The notes under the pieces were generated by a model. It was given only the letters and a program-made list of their open reading frames with translations. It had not been told where the DNA came from and did no database searches. Source: Plotosus lineatus (lineage: Eukaryota; Chordata; Actinopteri; Siluriformes; Plotosidae). Taken from it: a stretch of DNA of 64,000 bases. A program made the translations under genes and the position numbers. Below are positions 1 to 11,993 of this stretch, piece by piece. The stretch lies in the NCBI GenBank assembly GCA_024760905.1, contig CM045729.1, positions 5,903,663-5,967,662 of the forward strand, in the 5' to 3' direction. Within the stretch, counting starts at the first letter, position 1, and every line of letters begins with the position of its first letter.

Positions 1-12
1 AAGGTACCACTG
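1..12. repeat. right end of a Tigger-like MITE cut by the window start
   Basis: The window opens with aaggtaccactg|ta, the same right terminus as the MITEs ending at 23589 and 45458. Most of the element lies upstream of the window. Confidence 0.6.
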
Positions 13-795
13 TATTTCTAAACGATTTCCCAGTGTAGAAATCTAAATTCTCTGGCTGTGTTTCTTAATATTGTATTGTTTTACAGTTTTAGCCTGTCTG
101 TGTCCACCAGTCCGCCCTCATCGTTCAACCGCAACATCCTGCCAATACGTAGCTTAAATTTTGACAGCACACTCATACCAAGGGAATTTTCCTCCACCAG
201 TTACTTTCCTACTTTCCTGGAACACTGACACTGAAGTCTCATCCCTCATCATGTTGACTGTAGGCTTTTTATTATGACAGATAGACCTAGAAATAAAAAA
301 AGAAAAATCCTTGATTACCCTATTATTATTATTTTTCTTTAATTATCTTTATTGATCATATTGGTAGTTAATGTCTCAGTCTAAACTCAGAGGTAAAATC
401 TGTGTGCTTTACCCTGTAAACTCACCTCAGAGTAGTCTAAGGAGTAGATTTTGTGCTTTAAAGCATGTGACCACTTTACGTAATACAAACATTTCGAATT
501 GCAATGTCCTTTTGGCTTGTACAGGTTCTTGCTTGTGGGCGTGGCCTGTGAGAATGTGTTTAAAGATCAGATATAATACCCAGGTACATTCACTGCTTTA
601 TTTTTTATTGTTGACACCAGTGGAGAAACAAATTAGTTTCCTAATCTAAGACTTTAGATTATAGGTTGTGCGCTGGACGGCCTGTTTGGCTTCCTCCTCA
701 TGTTTATGCACTTTCCATTCTCTGTGGCTACTTTGCTCTGACTTGTCACTTTAAATTTCAGTGTGCTGGGAGGCAAATTGGGGTGGGTGAGATAG

Positions 796-797
<2 letters not shown>
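13..797. other. intronic sequence, nothing recognised
   Basis: AT-rich non-coding sequence. Open frames are short and show no family resemblance, and no repeat seen elsewhere in the window recurs here. Presumed to be an intron of pms1 upstream of the 5914 exon. Confidence 0.4.

Positions 798-862
<65 letters not shown>
798..862. repeat. (TG)n microsatellite
   Basis: An uninterrupted TG dinucleotide run of about 64 bp. It produces artefactual Cys-Val and Thr-His open frames on the two strands. Confidence 0.95.
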
Positions 863-864
<2 letters not shown>

Positions 865-1195
865 AACAATCTATGATGTAGTAATGTGCCCAAAAACGTG
901 TTTATAGCCAGCCCAAACAGCCCAGAGGGAAACTGGTGTACTCTGGTGTAGTCGAACATGGCTATTAAACACTACATGTATGGATCAAAAAATTTGAAAA
1001 GGCTTAAAACCTCTTTTTTCATATGATTCTCGTGTTAATTTTGTGTTCCCTGCTACATCCTAGCATTATTAGTAGATAAATTACACACCCCAGAAGCGCT
1101 GCTGATCCCGGCGACATCCATCTGAGCTTTATATTTCTTTGGATTGGTCCCAGGAATCTGCACTGAGTGTCATACCAAATTCGCATCAGTTTGTC

Positions 1196-1475
1196 AGTCA
1201 TCTTCTTCCGCTTGATCCGTGGTCGGGTCGAGGGGGCAGCAGCCTAAGCACTGAGGTCCAGACGTCCCTCTTCCCCAGCCACTTCTTCCAGCTCTTCCAG
1301 AGCAACACTGGAGCATTCCCAGGCCATCTCAGAGTCCCCCCAGTGTGTTCTGGGTCAACCCCGGGGTCTCTTCCCTGTTGAACATACCTGGAACACCACA
1401 CAGGGATTTATTCAGGAGGCATTCTAACCAGATGCCAAAGCAACGCCAGGAGTCTGTCGGCTCTTCACAATGTAG
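1196..1475 (-). mobile_element. Rex1-like LINE, 3' end fragment
   Basis: Corresponds to the 3' ends of the LINEs beginning at 37494, 52535 and 61900: tcttccgctt..ggtcgggtcg..ggcagcagcctaagca, then ccccagccacttcttcca and ccccggggtctcttcc. Here it is diverged and cut after about 280 bp. No coding frame survives. The clade name is tentative. Confidence 0.65.
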
Positions 1476-1691
1476 AGGAGCAGCAGGTTGCTAATTTGCA
1501 TACAATTCATAAAAAAAATTATGAATGTGAATGAATATAGCAGGAAGGAAACATATATGTTACGTATCAAGAATTTATATATTTCTGTTAAGCTCTGCAT
1601 TGTTAAAAGGCCTGCAAGAATTAAAAGGATATAAAAATATATTGGATTGATGTCCTTGACAGAATTGTGTTTAAATAGCTGTAAATTTATT

Positions 1692-1806
1692 AATTCATTT
1701 TCCGAACTGCTTAATCCTAATTAGGGTCACGTGGAGGCTGGTGCCCATCTCAGCCGACTCAGGGCGAGAGCAGGGTACACCCTGGACAGCTCGCCAGGCC
1801 ATTGCA
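1692..1806 (-). mobile_element. SINE 3' tail fragment
   Basis: Reverse complement of the tail shared by the A1 and B SINEs here: cctaattagggtcac, gcccatctcagccgactc, ctggacagctcgcc. The tRNA-like head is missing. Confidence 0.6.
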
Positions 1807-1841
1807 ATAGCTGTAAATTATTTTTGGAAAATTTGGAATTA

Positions 1842-1963
1842 CAGAGATCCCTCACTTTTCACGTATAATTAGGACCGACATCCTCTTGCGACCGCCAAAT
1901 TCCGCGAAGTAGGGTCAACGCCCGTAACCCCCCTGACTGACGTATACGTACATGTATGTATTT
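1842..1963 (-). repeat. half of a Tigger-like MITE (gggatccctc family)
   Basis: Begins cagagatccctcacttttc, the terminal sequence of the MITEs at 14128 and 50004, and runs into the family's gactgacgtatacgtac segment. The other terminus is not found downstream, so this is a truncated copy. Confidence 0.6.
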
Positions 1964-2394
1964 GTCAGGTCAGGGTTACACACTCTGCTACAGTATGACA
2001 GTATAGAAGACTGTACTACCTGCATCTGTTACTGCCTACTTGTGGATACCTCTTGGTTGGGGTAAGGCTGTGGGAGTTAACTTGCACAGAAAATCCTGCA
2101 GTCGCATACTGCAGCAAGGGCGTCTTTACAGTGCACTGCCTGTGGTTTTGGCCATATGCTGTGACCTGCTATCTGCCATCCAGTTGTCTGTGTCTCTTCG
2201 AGTACAGCTGTCTTACCTCGGTTTGCCCCGGATCTGTGGTTGCAGGTGGAGAGAGTTGCTGCTGCTCCGTGCAACTAACAGTAACTTAATATTGCGCATG
2301 GCACCTAGCGCTAAAAACTTTCATGACTGTGTCATATACACAATGGCCCTCAGTCCCCAACGGCTCTGGACCCACTGCTCAAGGTAACAAGCAG

Positions 2395-3985
2395 ACGGAA
2401 AGGAGCAGAGGGAGCGAAGAATCTCTGGGTTTGGACAGGCTACTGTCAACGGAAACGGACCGGAAAACCTCTAACACTTGCCGCTTGGAATGTACACACC
2501 CTTTGGGATAGAAAGGAAGCCAACAGACCAGAGAGAAGGGGCCGCCATAGTCACAAGAGAGCTCAAACAATACAACGTGGACATTGCTGCCCTCAGCGAA
2601 ACAAGGTTCTTGGACAATTAAGGAGAATTAAGCAAAGTGGGTTTCTGGTTATATCATTTTTTTGATCAGGTCGCAATAGTGTACGGAAAGCAGGTGTTTG
2701 CTTTGCTGTACGGACTTCCCTTGTTTCACAACTTGAATCGCAGCCAAAAGGTATCGATGACAGAATAGTGACAACGAGACTTGCCTTACAAGACAACACA
2801 AATGCTACTTTGATAAGTGTTTATGCACCCACCATGACAAATCCAGATGAAAACAAGGAATTGTTCTATCAACAGCTGGATGAGGTTGTACGCAGCGTAC
2901 CCACAGCCGACAAGTTAGTCATACTGGGTGATTTCAATGCAAGAATTGGGTCAAATCACACTGCTTGGACAGGAATCATTGGTCACCATGGCATTGGACA
3001 AGAGAACACAAATGGTAGACTCCTGTTGTCGCTCTGCTCTTAGCATAGTCTCTCGGTCACAAACACCATCAAACTTACAGATGTATACAAGACCACGTAG
3101 ATGCACCCAAGATCGAAGCATTGACATCAGCTTGACTTCATCATATGCAGGCAACGTGACATTCGTGACTTTCACATCACAAGAGCCATGAGAGGTGCTG
3201 AATGCTCAACAGACCATCTACTCCTTAGATCCAAAGTGTGCTTTCAGATTCAAAAAGAAAGAAGGCCACAGGGCAAGAAACCACCAAAGAAACTGGAAGT
3301 CAGACAAACTAAACATCTAGACGTTGTATTAGCCTTATAAGGTGAACTCTCAAAGCGCCTTGAACAAATAAACTTCTGCAAAGGTAAAACAGAAGCAAAC
3401 TGGCCCAAGCTTAGAAATTAAGTTGACTCCGCTGCAAGGGAGACTATAGATGTCCTGAAAAAACATCACAAGGACTGGTTTGATGACAATGACACTTAGA
3501 TTCAAGGACTACTTGCTGAGAAGTATGTTGCACACAAGGCCTGACTCGCTGACAAACAATCAGGTGCGAAAAGGGACAGGTTCTTTTACTCAAGCCTGAA
3601 AGAAGTACATGGGCCATCACAACGAAGTGCAGCCCCAATACGCAACCTACAAGGTGAACTCATCACTAATAATGAGGTTATTAATAAGAGATGGTCAGAA
3701 CACTTTTTAGCAGCTTCTCTACAGGCCTTCATCAAAAGACCCAAGTGTCATCGAAGAGATCCCTGAGAGAACCCTTCGCTTAGAACTGGATGACCTACCA
3801 ACAGAAAATGAAGTGGAAAAGGCGATCAAAGAGCTGCAGTGTGGCAAAGCAGCAGGCACCGATAGCATCCCACCTGAAGTATTAAAAACTGGTGGCCAGT
3901 CGCTGGTGAAGAAGCTCACTGAATTTCTTTGCATGTGTTGAGATGATGGAAATCTGCCCCAAGATTTGAAAGGTCTTAACCACAA
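2395..3985 (+). pseudogene. degraded non-LTR retrotransposon (APE endonuclease and start of RT)
   Basis: Broken frames encode an AP-endonuclease-type ORF2. Near 2575 are residues of an IAALSETR motif, then ISVYAPT at about 2815 and KLVILGDFNARIGS at 2912-2953, classic APE motifs of LINEs. Farther on, about 3780-3950, is LELDDLPTENEVEKAIKELQ..GKAAGTDSIPPEVLK, the start of a reverse transcriptase. Several stops and frameshifts make it inactive. It ends inside the RT at a SINE fragment near 3986. Clade unresolved (RTE/CR1-like). Confidence 0.8.
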
Positions 3986-4196
3986 GTATGCCTGTGTTCA
4001 CCCAGCAGTATAAATGGGTACCAGTAAAAATATACTGGGAAGGTAACCTGCGACGGACGAGCATCCCATCCAGGAGGAGTTGAACTCCTGGTTGCTTCAC
4101 GCTACAGAAACCGGGGATAAGCAGCGGCCTGATGAGCCGCTATGGCTTGGGGCGTAAAAAGCCCATGGACTTTACCTTACCTTTACCTTGAAAATT
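3986..4196 (+). mobile_element. SINE fragment with (ttacc)n tail
   Basis: Contains ggtaacctgcgacggac, gcatcccatccaggagg, acagaaaccggggataagc, ending in ctttaccttacctttacct. This resembles a widespread fish SINE tail but no second copy is present in this window, so identity rests on family recollection. It truncates the preceding LINE. Confidence 0.45.
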
Positions 4197-4199
4197 ACC

Positions 4200-5206
4200 C
4201 CATGTCTTCTATGATAGCAGAATTTTAGCTAAAAGCTTGTTTTGTTTATTGTTTTGGTAAAATCTTGTCTACCCTACAAATGCAGTAAAAGGTTTTGAGT
4301 TCAAGCTGAAAGAAGAAGAGAAAGAAAGACCCCAGAGTTGTTCTTTAACTTGGACATCATCCAAATATAGCAGTGTGACCACAAGATTAGCCACCAAGCC
4401 GAATCAAATAAGGCTATAGCTGAAGGCCTGAAGCTGTCATCCAAGCCTAATGTACCGGCCTGAGTGGTGTGAGGTTTACGGGGTTAATTTTAAGTGCAAC
4501 ACCAGATCGCGTGAGAAATCTGTGGAACGTGTGTCCGCGCTGCAGCTGGAAAGCTTGACACGAACATCCCATATAGGAGGAATTTAGACATACGGATGAT
4601 TTAGATGATTTTCACGAGCTTGATTGCGTAGGTTAAGTAAGGAGGAACATACGACTATGTTGTGCCTCAACGGTATCTCATATCACAAACATCGCACTTC
4701 ATCGCGGGTTGGGTTTCACGAGTTCTCTCCAAGCTGTTTACTAGAGCGATCCTTTTACACTTCTCTCAAACTCTGTATTTCATAGCACGGCTGCGTGCTA
4801 TGGACCGAATGCACCACAGAAATCAACACCTTGGATATATTTACTGGCTGGTGGAAGTGCCTATGACAGGCAAAATGCATGGGTGTGAAAATATGTGTGC
4901 ATTTCTGATGTAACAGCGTCCCTATTTACCGAAGGTGTACGGCACGAGGTTGAAGGTGCACGATCACTCGCATGCTCATCATCACTTCATTCTGGATGAG
5001 TGTAAAAGTTTCCCAGTGAAACCACTCCATCTCACAGGCTTAGTATGTCCTTGTTCTATTTCTTGTTTGGGTTCTGTGTCTGTTTACAATAACAATCATG
5101 AGACTGCAGAGGAACAGTGCTGTACGATAACTCAGCATGGCAACACAGATTTGCAGAAAAGTCGAAGTGCTAAGTTACTAGCATAATACATTTTACTCTC
5201 TCTCTG
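4200..5206. other. intronic sequence, nothing recognised
   Basis: No repeat recurring elsewhere in the window, no exon-like conserved protein. Two open frames of 83 codons show no family resemblance. Possibly an old, decayed transposon. Confidence 0.3.
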
Positions 5207-5233
5207 ACACACACACACACACACACACACACA
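5207..5233. repeat. (CA)n microsatellite
   Basis: A short run of CA repeats following ctctctctctga. Confidence 0.85.
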
Positions 5234-5449
5234 TCACAGCCGACACATCTGTTAATTTGCAAATTATCGATATTTCTTTTTTCACGCCTTCCGTGCTTGT
5301 GCTAACATGTTAGCAGCCATGATGATAAAACAAAAATTCTGCACTCTCAGTCACCTCAAGATGGTGCTGTTCACTAATACCCTTGCACCCGATGATGGGG
5401 TCATGGAAATTGGTGTACAGGAGTACCCAGAGTGCTTCCTAAGTCAGAT

Positions 5450-5590
5450 TGGCCCTGCAGTGGTCTGGTGAGCTGTTCAGGGGGTACCCCAGGGTGTACC
5501 CCAATTTTGCCAGGAGTTAAACGGGATAGTTGCCAACTTCCCAACGACCCTAATTAGGATTCGGCGGCTTATAAAATGAATGAATTATAA
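5450..5590 (+). mobile_element. SINE 3' tail fragment
   Basis: Carries gtgagctgttcaggg, ggtgtaccccaa, cgaccctaattaggatt and ends aaaatgaatgaatt, as do the A1/B SINE tails. The head is missing. Confidence 0.55.
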
Positions 5591-5913
5591 CATGAGTATG
5601 TCGTGTTTTTTATATACCTGGTGAGGGAATGCGTTCCTTTGCCAGACCTCGCAACCTCAGTGTTGAATTATTAGGTAAATGATGCAGGTACTGAAGAAGA
5701 ATCAGGTAAATAAAGCTGGTTTAAAAAAAATGCATGACGTATATTAAGGCCCAATCTGGGCTCACGGACTCATCACAGTGTTCCTGTTTTTTGTTCCTTT
5801 TTGCAAGTTAATTGTTTGTAATCCGTGTGTATGTATCAGCGCTGAGTCCTCCAGGTGGTCTTATTTTAGGACGAGAGAAAATAGCCTGACCCATTTTTGC
5901 TGTGTTGTTTCAG

Positions 5914-6030
5914 ACCGTGCTGTGGCAGAAGTCCAAGGTATCGGATCACGCCGCGGCTCTCATGGCCGTGCTCGGATCCTCCGCCGCCGCCAACCTGTTA
6001 CCCGTCCGACATCGCCATGAGCAAGCAGAG
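5914..6030 (+). CDS. pms1: pms1 internal exon (transducer domain, part 1)
   Basis: 117 bp, 39 codons, phase 0 at both ends. A pyrimidine-rich acceptor (tgttgtttcag) precedes it and a GTCAGT donor follows. It encodes VLWQKSKVSDHAAALMAVLG followed by an alanine-rich stretch ending HEQAE. This matches the PMS1 segment recalled from mammals, where the same WQKS-VSDH-ALM-VLG pattern lies in the ribosomal-S5-like transducer domain of MutL proteins, which couples ATP binding to the linker. The preceding exon (ATPase side) is not in the window. An open frame continues past 6030 only by chance, through the intron. Confidence 0.9.
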
Positions 6031-6604
6031 GTCAGTGATGCTCTGGGAAATGGTGGGAACAGTGATCATGCACAGCAAGAGCTCTAGGTTTCACAGCTCA
6101 GCTTGTTATTTTTATCAACATAAAATGATAGAAATATGAGAATCATGGTTACGCCCACACCTGTGGTGGCAGTGGTGCTGATCTTAAACAGTAAGACTGT
6201 CTCCTGTTTTAGGCTTCAAACACGCCCAAGATATTACTGTAGCTTGATGTTTTTTGATCAGAAGAACATAAGTAAGGCAGAGCTGATGTTCCTGCCTTAT
6301 TTACCGAGCTTACCAAATCACTGAGAGAATATTCATTGTTTATGAGCCACGAAGCTCAGTTTCCTGCATACCTTAAATATTTCCTCAGGTCAGTCCTTTG
6401 GCACATGAAGTTCATCTTTTGGGATATGAACACAGAAGTGTGTCACCTTATAGGGCACCTCAAAGCTTACAGAATACGCTTTCAACTCACGTTGCAGGCA
6501 GCTGTGCCTTCTGTAGCCAAATAACCTCTTTCTAAATGTCAAATTCTTGTCCAAGTGCTAGCACTTAAGCTCCCCGGATATTAAATATAAGAAAGATAAT
6601 TGGA

Positions 6605-6952
6605 GGCAGTGGCGGCCCGGTGGTAAAGGTGCTGGATCACTGATCCTAAGGTTGGGAGGTTGGGGTACAAGCCCCATTCTCAATGGGTTCTCACTGTCTC
6701 CCCCGTGCACTGCCTGGGTTATCAAAGGCCGGCCATGTCTCTCACTGTCTTTGGTGTGAAGCTGTAATAACAAAAGAAACATTACTGACTTTCGACAAGA
6801 GTAGGTTGCATAGTCTTTAGTGTGTTTCTGCCCTGCAATAGCCTGGCGAGCTGTCCAGGCTGTACTCTGCCCTCACCTGGAGTTGGCTGACATGGGCGCC
6901 AGCCTCCCTGCAACCCGAATTAGGATTAACCGGTTACAGAAAATTAATGAAT
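6605..6952 (+). mobile_element. tRNA-derived SINE, type A1
   Basis: The head resembles a tRNA: a box-A-like ggtggtaaaggtgctgg and a weak box B near ggttggggtacaagccc. The body reads cactgcctgggttatcaaagg and cattactgactttcgacaag. The tail is ctggcgagctgtccagg ... aattaggatt..cggttacag. The element is flanked by a 13-bp target duplication, aaagataattgga, at 6592-6604 and 6953-6965, giving exact ends and showing insertion by target-primed reverse transcription. Confidence 0.85.
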
Positions 6953-7119
6953 AAAGATAATTGGACAGTCTGATCATTTGTACTGGTGAAAGGTGTCATG
7001 TAACATGTACGTCTCAAAGGAGCCCTGCCAAAAAAAAAAAAAAAAAAAAGTTGCAGCATTTAATCTTTCCGCCATTGTTTCAGTAAACTTAAGCAACGCA
7101 AGATTTTATTTACATCCAG

Positions 7120-7700
7120 TGTCAGGTTTGTTTCTCACCAACGTCTTGAATCGATGAGGGGGAAACTGAACCACTCCGTAAATTCTTCTCCAGCTCATCC
7201 CGAACACTTTCAATAGGGTTTAGGTTAGGACTTTGGGGTGCCAATACATATGTGAAAGTGATTCCTCATGATCCCTAAACAACTCTTTGGTTATTCGGGT
7301 CCAAATTTTATATCCGAAGAAAAAGTGCATTGATGTGATAACCTGCTCATTCAGAACTTTTAGGTTATCGGCTGCTTCATTTTATATACCACATTAATGT
7401 TGCTGAGCGTCGAATGGAACAACCAGAGGAACAACACCATGGAAATTACATGCTGTGATCAGGGATAAATCCTCACTATCAATATATCAGTGAACGACCT
7501 TTTTTTGTCCAGTCCGCCAAGATTGTATATCCCAACATTAGTGAAAATTTGTGGATCCACCCTGTGCCTCAGATCCATTCCAAAATGCAATGGCTTCTTC
7601 CTTTTTCCATGGTACACCCTTCCACCAAACTTGACTCAAGAGCATTTTTGGAAAGTCATGGCTCAGAGGTTATTGGCTCCTGATCACACAAATGGGATTT
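7120..7700 (-). pseudogene. Tc1-like transposon relic
   Basis: Reads cttctccagctcatcccgaacactttcaat on the + strand (split here across 7187-7216), complement of a Tc1-type transposase segment for NP-IE-FW. The mirror-image segment of the same family is at 17340-17400 (attgaaagtgttcgggatg). Frames are destroyed. Boundaries are approximate. Confidence 0.5.
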
Positions 7701-7719
7701 GAGAACCAGTACAAATTTT

Positions 7720-7775
7720 GACAAGATGCCACTGCTGGGCCCTTGAGCAAGGCACTTAATCTTTACTATTCAGTT
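7720..7775 (+). repeat. SINE tail scrap (gggcccttgagcaaggc)
   Basis: Shares tgggcccttgagcaaggc followed by acttaa with the SINE at 47290-47500. Too short to delimit. Confidence 0.4.
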
Positions 7776-8689
7776 GTGTGAATGAGAAGTCACTCAGGAA
7801 GTACATTGATGGCTACTGAATATAAAGTTCAGTCGGCCGTGGTGCCTTTCTGAAACCATTTGCTTCACCTGGATGCGAGGGTCAATGATCCCTGATATTA
7901 GTAAATATCGCCATCTTGAGGCTCTTGATCACTTGATCAGAACACTTGATCTCGGAGTTCACTTATCACGAGTCGGTGTCTTGTGCAGACACGCTATCGT
8001 TCCATCGGCCGCGCCATTTTTGATCTTGTAAACAGACGCAGAACCAACACAAGATGTAAAACCGGTGAATAAAAGGTACTAAGCCTGTGGGCTGGGGTGA
8101 TTTTGCTGGAAATCCATGGTATTCAGCCAAAATAAACTAATAATGGATGATGAAACATGAAGTATTGACTAGTGATTGGGTCACACAAACAAACCACAGA
8201 ATAAAAATTTGGAAGAGGTATAAGTCAGATTAATATTTTTTGACCACACCCCATTCAGGGTTTGAAATGTTCATTTTTCTTTTAAATAATGCTTAGACTG
8301 ACTGGTTAGTCGTTCTCTGAATTTCAGCCTTATAACTTGTCGAAGGTGTTAACAGAGTAAGTTTACTTTAGTGTTGTATTTTCCTTGTACAGTCAGCATG
8401 GGGGTAAAAAACGCTGACTTCCCCAAACCAGAAAAAATAGAAAGTGAATTTCGAAACAGTCGTCAGCTTCCGAACCCCTTTCTCCCCGTGGCCATGTTTC
8501 TGAAAAGCTCCAAATGAATAAACAGTGGAGCCTTGACATGTCACGTTGCGCTGGATTTGACTTAAAACATTGCTCGGCTCCTGCTGAGCAGCAGAACTCA
8601 GGGACTCGCATAACACTTGCGCTGCGAAGGGCTTTTCTCCACTCCCAGGGGCACTGTTTCTCTTGCCTGTGCATTTCTCAGTGCTGATA

Positions 8690-8712
8690 TTTCTTTCTTT
8701 CTTTCTTTCTGG
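8690..8712. repeat. (TTTC)n microsatellite
   Basis: Run of tttc units at gatatttctttctttctttc. On the opposite strand it gives a Lys/Glu/Arg-rich spurious frame. Confidence 0.7.
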
Positions 8713-9019
8713 ATGACTCAGCATTCTGCCCAGGTAGTCCCTGAGTGAAAAGCCCCCCGCGGTTCGCCATTTTCTGGCTAAACTTTGGTCGTGCCACAGA
8801 GTTCATCCTGAAAACTCTTGAGCTTTTAACTGGGAAATTTAGCACAAAATAGCTAATGGCAACAATATAAATAGGAATGATTATAAAAATTTGATGAACC
8901 ATTTGGGAACATCAAGATTTAGTTCATAAATGAAACTGGTAAATTACTAGTACAGCTAGCTGGATACATCAACAAACTCAACAAAATGACAATATAAACA
9001 AAACCAGGCTTGAGGAAAT

Positions 9020-10103
9020 GTCAACATTTGCCTCAGATTTCATGTTAATTAAATGAGGCCAGGTTTAAAAAGTTCTTTGTTGGCAATAACATGATAAAAA
9101 AGATTCACTCAGGAGGGAGGAATTTTTTTTTTTTAATTTTTTTTTCATTTATTTATTTTTTTGCTTGTGCAGACCACCCCGGACTCACAGGGAATTTTTT
9201 TTTTTTTTTCATATTATGTATGCGGCGATGTAAACACCGTAGGATGAAATAAATATCTTATATTTGAAATCAACATAAACTGAATATCAAAGTTTATTCT
9301 TTTAAAATTGTAATCAACAGAGTATCAAGGTTTCTTCAATATACCTTTGTCACGCTCCGTGCTGTTGCTGGCGGTTTATAATTAACTTGTATTTGTTCGA
9401 AAATGTCAGCAAATCTGTTCCTCAATTTGAAACACATTAATTTATGTATTATTTTCAGGTTGGGACCTTTAATAGTGACAGAGAATAGTTTTTTTTTTTT
9501 TGGCCTCATCATTGTTACCTTCCATCATGCTTTCCAATTTTGTTATTAAGACAGTACTGGCCAATGAGAATCGCTGTTTCACCGAACTGGTGAAATTGAC
9601 CAATCACAAGGCGCGGTTAATACTGATTTCACTTTGGTCATTTTTTAGAACACTTCTGTGTGAGTGACAGATTTTTTTCATTTAACATTTACCTCAGATT
9701 TGTGAATAAAAAAAATAAAAAATAAAACATTAATTATAACAAAAATCACAGTATAACTGCATTAAGCTTTAAGAGCTAATCAAGCTATAACCATGAAAAA
9801 AATGTGATCAACATTGGCATAGAATTGTCTGCTGGATTAAAATATACACAGCACCTCAGCGAGCAGCTAATTTTAACAACACCATCAAGATAACATGACA
9901 GTGGAGACAAAACCAGGCTACAGAAAACGTCAACATTTACCTCAGATTTGTTTGTAAATTTCTAATAAAAGCCTCAATAATAACGAAACCAGTAATTACA
10001 CTGTAATTACTAATTAACAAACTACTAAACAAGCAAATGCCACATCTTGTGTTCACTCACTAGAAAACATTAATTAATATGAAATCTGAGGTAAATGTTG
10101 AAC
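9020..10103. repeat. unassigned region bounded by inverted copies of a 30-bp motif
   Basis: The motif aacatttacctcagattt occurs at about 9023 (one mismatch), 9683 and 9932 on +, and inverted at 10083-10101 (gaaatctgaggtaaatgtt). The outer pair extends to catgttaatt versus catattaatt, making a terminal inverted repeat about 1 kb apart. The 9890-9950 part also repeats 8985-9040 (caaaaccaggct). No open frame. Possibly a non-autonomous DNA element with internal duplication. Confidence 0.5.
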
Positions 10104-10698
10104 TTTTAGCATTCTGTTCTTGTTTATTTATTTATTTTATTCCATTTTACAGGTTCAACATCTGTATGCCTGCTGGCTAAATCATTGTCCTCAGTTATTA
10201 CGTAGCATTTTTCAGCTTTCATATCAACCATCTGCTTAAATGTTTTTCTTTTTAAAGCTTGTGTTGGTGTAAAATTTAAATAATTGTGTACTTTTAGTAG
10301 TTACTGATGTAAATGCTGATATTTCAATGCTGTTGATTAAATGATTAATAATCTTTTACTTTTTTTAGTTTTTGGGCGATTGCGATCTCAGAAATGTTAA
10401 CTCTTTATATTCGGAGTGTGACATTTGAAAACAGATTTAAAAAACAGATTTAAGATGCAGTGCTCTGTGGAAGTGTAAAATGTAATTACAGTTTAATTTC
10501 ATGACTCCTGAATGCTTTAAAACCATTTGATCTTGAGATCTGACAGAAATGTCGATACGCTTGGCAGCGTCCCTTTGTTTTCGCCGTCACTCTGTCAAAG
10601 CTAAGAGCCATGTGCTAGCTAGCGTGATTGTTATCTAACAAGCCCGCTTGTTTTTTTCCGGAGTCTTCATGTGTTTGGATGGATGCCATGCCTTTTTA

Positions 10699-11034
10699 GG
10701 GCAGTGGTGGTCTAGTGGTATAGGGTGCTGGATTGCTGATCCAAAGGTTGGGGGTTCGAGTCCCACTCTCCACAAGGTTGTCACTGTCCCCCCCAGTGCA
10801 GCTAGCTGGGTTATCAAAGGCCGGCCATGTCTCTCACTGTCTATGGTGTGAGGTTCATGTAAAAGAACCATTGCTGACTTTCGACAAGAGCAGGCTGCAA
10901 AGCGTGTTTCCGCCCTGCGATGACCTGGCGAGCTGTCCAGGGTGTACTCTGCCCTCGCCCGAAGTTGGCTGGGATGGGCACCAGCCTCTGCGTGATCCAA
11001 GGTAGGATAAAGCGGGTACAGAAAATGAACTGAA
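10699..11034 (+). mobile_element. tRNA-derived SINE, type A1
   Basis: Full copy. tRNA-like head with box A gtctagtggtatagggtgc and box B gggttcgagtcccac; body gtgcagctagctgggttatc, taaaagaaccattgctgac; tail ggcgagctgtccagggtg ... aggataaagcgggtacag. The 13-bp target duplication ccatgccttttta at 10686-10698 and 11035-11047 fixes both ends. It gives overlapping spurious frames on both strands. Confidence 0.9.
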
Positions 11035-11153
11035 CCATGCCTTTTTAAATCATTCTATGTAGGGTTCATGTACTTGTTAGGAACTGTATAGAAAAAGGAA
11101 CCGTAAGCATAGTACACACACACACTGATTACTGATTTCCAGTACGTTCAGTA

Positions 11154-11991
11154 CAGAAATCCCCTGTTGTTCACGGGGGTTAGGTTAGGTTCCGCCCCAC
11201 CTGCCCGAAAATCTGCGAATTATTGATGCGGTTTTAAAACTCTTTGTATGATATTACATATGCTAAAATATGCTTGTTAAACACATTAGACAGTCTTGCT
11301 CATTAGTACAGTAATAATGAAGTAAAATGTAGTAATGATTAAGTAAAAACTTTTTAATTTTGTACTGTGATATTTATGAATAAATAAAGCGCTTAGGCTC
11401 CTTACCAGAAGCTAGAGAACATGTAGGATGTTTGAGTGGAGTCATAGGGCTTAAATAATCATTAAAAACACACGAAAAAAGCATGAATTCGCAACTCAAG
11501 CAATCACGTTGATGACATGTGCGTGAAGGAGAAACAAAATCTTTCTGCCTTTTGCTAAATTTGAATCACATTCCAGTAATGTCGTGATGATGCATATGTA
11601 TAATTTCCCAGGGCTGCCGCTAATTCAGTGCTTCTCAAATAGTGGTGTGATGCCAGGGGGAACGCATATGACCCTGGGGAACATGCTTTTTTGCCATACT
11701 GTACTAGAAGTAAGTGTTTTTTTGATTATCTACTGTTTTTTATTTTTATGTTAATCAAGATACAATGTTATGCAGAGGTGTAGTTGTAACAATTTTATCG
11801 ACAAATAATACAATGAATGGGGTGCTGGAGGGCGTGAAATGTTTTTTTTCCTTCCTAGATGGGGTGTCACAGAAATACATTGAGGAGCACTGCGTTAATT
11901 TAAAAACATTATGAAAAAAAGCCTTTGAGAGCAAAATCCATGAGTAATAGGCGCTGCAAATGGCGAACCGCGAATGGGCGGGGGATGACTG
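11154..11991 (+). mobile_element. composite Tigger-like MITE carrying a hAT insertion
   Basis: TA-flanked. The left end is cagaaatcccctgttgttc..cgggggttagg and the right end aatgggcgggggatgactg|ta, typical of pogo/Tigger termini (family knowledge). No transposase frame. A hAT-type element lies inside at 11626-11892. A second copy in opposite orientation with the same internal hAT is at about 50600-51427. Confidence 0.75.
11626..11892 (+). mobile_element. hAT-type MITE nested in the Tigger-like MITE
   Basis: Starts cagtgcttctcaaatag and ends ttgaggagcactg, imperfect inverted termini. The flanking 8-bp direct repeats are cgctaatt (11618-11625) and cgttaatt (11893-11900), 7 of 8 identical, the length expected for hAT insertions. 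Confidence 0.7.
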
Positions 11992-11993
11992 TA

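Noticed and set aside
654..959. Open frames rich in Thr-His and Cys-Val across the (TG)n run
   Set aside because: They are the dinucleotide repeat read in different frames.
6031..6087. Extension of the 5914 exon to the stop at 6087
   Set aside because: The homology ends exactly at the GTCAGT donor at 6031, and the next exon at 18684 continues it in phase.
10725..10770. Possible tRNA gene (box A and box B motifs)
   Set aside because: It is the tRNA-like head of a SINE; it recurs many times, lacks a believable cloverleaf and continues into the SINE body.
10648..11038. Several overlapping frames of 65-121 codons on both strands
   Set aside because: They lie in a SINE with exact target duplications. 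The same peptides recur at 19132, 43391 and 57342, as expected for a repeat.
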